DNA from: Bacteroidota bacterium
GTDB taxonomy: Bacteria > Bacteroidota > Rhodothermia > Rhodothermales > Rubricoccaceae
Assembly: GCA_039821555.1 (NCBI GenBank)
Contig: JBCBNX010000001.1
Span: forward strand, 438,356 to 502,355
DNA length: 64,000 nt
Direction: 5' to 3'
Shown: positions 63,258-64,000 of the stretch, one piece after another
How the letters are laid out: each line of letters starts with the position of its first letter
Position numbering within the stretch: position 1 is the first letter of the stretch
Made by a program: the position numbers and the translations under genes
The notes under the pieces: generated by a model
What the model was told of the DNA's origin: nothing
The model's database searches: none
What the model saw: the letters and a program-made list of their open reading frames with translations, nothing else

Positions 63258-64000
63258 ATGCGTAGCCTTCTCGTTTTCCTCGCAGGCCTGACCCTCGTTG
63301 CCTGTTCGTCGCCGATCACCCCCGAAGCCGAACCTGTCGGCCTTTTCGACGACGCACCGTACCTCCCTACGCTCGCTTCAGCGCAAGCGTCGGACTGGCA
63401 GTTTCTCCAACCCAACGGCATGCAGTGCCGTGACGGCTCGCGCACCGGCTTCGGGCTGCGCCGCGAGTCCGGCTCGCCGAACTTGCTGATCCTGCTCCAG
63501 GGCGGCGGTGCGTGCTACGACTTTTTCTCGTGCCTTACCAACCCCTCCCGATTCAGCAAAGGCGACTTCGACGCCTTCATCGCAGAGTTCGGCCAGACGG
63601 GCGTCTTCGACAGCGATAACCAGGACAACCCCTTCGCGGGCTGGAACGTCGTCTTCGTTCCCTACTGCACCGGCGACGTGCACAGCGGTAGTAGCCCCAA
63701 TACGGACGTACCGGGCATCCTTGGCCGACAAGACTTCGTGGGCTACGGCAACATGGAAGCCATGCTCGGCCGCATCCAGGGACAAGCGAAGCGTGCGCGC
63801 CAGGTGGTACTTGCCGGTACGAGTGCTGGCGGGTTTGGGGTGGTCGGTACTTATGGGTTGGTGGGTGACGAGTTGTCGCCTGCGCCCGTCGACTTTCTGA
63901 ACGACTCCGGGCCAGTCCCGTCGCTGGACAACGTGCTTTCGCCCAGTCTACAGTCACAGTGGCGTGACCTCTGGAACCTGGATGCGGCGCTGCCCTCTGG
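63258..64000 (+). CDS. Pectin acetylesterase-like lipoprotein (3' end outside window)
   Basis: Frame open from ATG at 63258 to the window edge, 247 residues visible. The leader MRSLLVFLAGLTLVACSS has the lipobox LVAC with lipidated Cys16. The body has LLILLQGGGACYDFFSCLT (oxyanion-hole region), VVFVPYCTGDVHSGS and the nucleophile motif VVLAGTSAGGFG, the pattern of pectin acetylesterase/Notum-type hydrolases. It may deacetylate polysaccharides. The C-terminus with the remaining catalytic residues is not in view. Confidence 0.85.
   Translation, partial: MRSLLVFLAGLTLVACSSPITPEAEPVGLFDDAPYLPTLASAQASDWQFLQPNGMQCRDGSRTGFGLRRESGSPNLLILLQGGGACYDFFSCLTNPSRFSKGDFDAFIAEFGQTGVFDSDNQDNPFAGWNVVFVPYCTGDVHSGSSPNTDVPGILGRQDFVGYGNMEAMLGRIQGQAKRARQVVLAGTSAGGFGVVGTYGLVGDELSPAPVDFLNDSGPVPSLDNVLSPSLQSQWRDLWNLDAALPS

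Overview
The window is a 64 kb piece of a GC-rich bacterial chromosome, dense in housekeeping genes. Several features point to a halophilic or marine member of Bacteroidota, most like the class Rhodothermia (Salinibacter, Rubricoccus and relatives): long secreted proteins ending in type IX-secretion-style C-terminal domains, a fused lycopene cyclase beside a CrtO-type ketolase, a fused E1 alpha/beta 2-oxoacid dehydrogenase, and a PycTM-like (DUF5706) membrane protein. This placement is inference; no rRNA or tRNA gene is present to fix it.

Layout. 1-20.7 kb: infB (5' end outside the window), rbfA, a SixA-like phosphatase, a PycTM-like protein, an NDP-sugar epimerase, scpA-scpB-rluB, guaB, an M24 peptidase, two glycosyltransferases, a 1444-residue secreted subtilase, an RsbW-like ATPase and a glycosyltransferase-methyltransferase fusion. 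20.7-25.6 kb: a minus-strand block with miaA, a MoeB-rhodanese lacking its zinc cysteines, a 56-residue membrane protein not previously obvious as a gene, lycopene cyclase and CrtO. 25.7-31.9 kb: a slightly AT-richer stretch with a KynB-like cyclase, a tyrosine recombinase, a dif-like site, an orphan UgpC/MalK ATPase, a ThiD-like kinase, a LacI regulator and purC. 32-40.5 kb: the methylcitrate genes prpD-prpB-prpC, a glutamine amidotransferase, a cupin, the fused E1 and a prenyl synthase. 40.8-57.6 kb: photolyase, SDR epimerase, lipase-like protein, phosphopantetheinyl transferase, acyl-CoA dehydrogenase, a split McrBC-like defence pair (DUF2357-PD-(D/E)XK and EVE-McrB), acyltransferase, TetR, GNAT, ABC exporter and AbgT transporter. 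57.7-64 kb: a 1591-residue lamin-tail-repeat secreted protein, a decayed LRR gene and IS481-type remnant, and the start of a pectin acetylesterase-like lipoprotein.

Main discovery candidate. A short AT-rich motif, consensus YGYTATTGYW (usually TGTTATTGCA or CGTTATTGCA), occurs 12 times. All six copies left of 26.6 kb read on the plus strand and all six right of 31.3 kb read on the minus strand, so every copy points inward. Gene direction does not explain this. Within the 4.7 kb interval where polarity flips lies a 28-bp sequence with dif architecture, 11-6-11 with inner ATAA/TTAT, at 27279-27306, just upstream of a complete tyrosine recombinase gene. Together these look like a chromosome terminus: a recombinase gene linked to its own dif, flanked by converging KOPS-like motifs. 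The motif would then be an undescribed polarity signal of this lineage. A genome-wide count and GC-skew plot would settle it.

Metabolic threads. Branched-chain oxoacid oxidation (fused E1, acyl-CoA dehydrogenase) would supply propionyl-CoA to the methylcitrate genes. The prenyl synthase has the aromatic residue pattern of a GGPP synthase and could feed the carotenoid genes 15 kb away.
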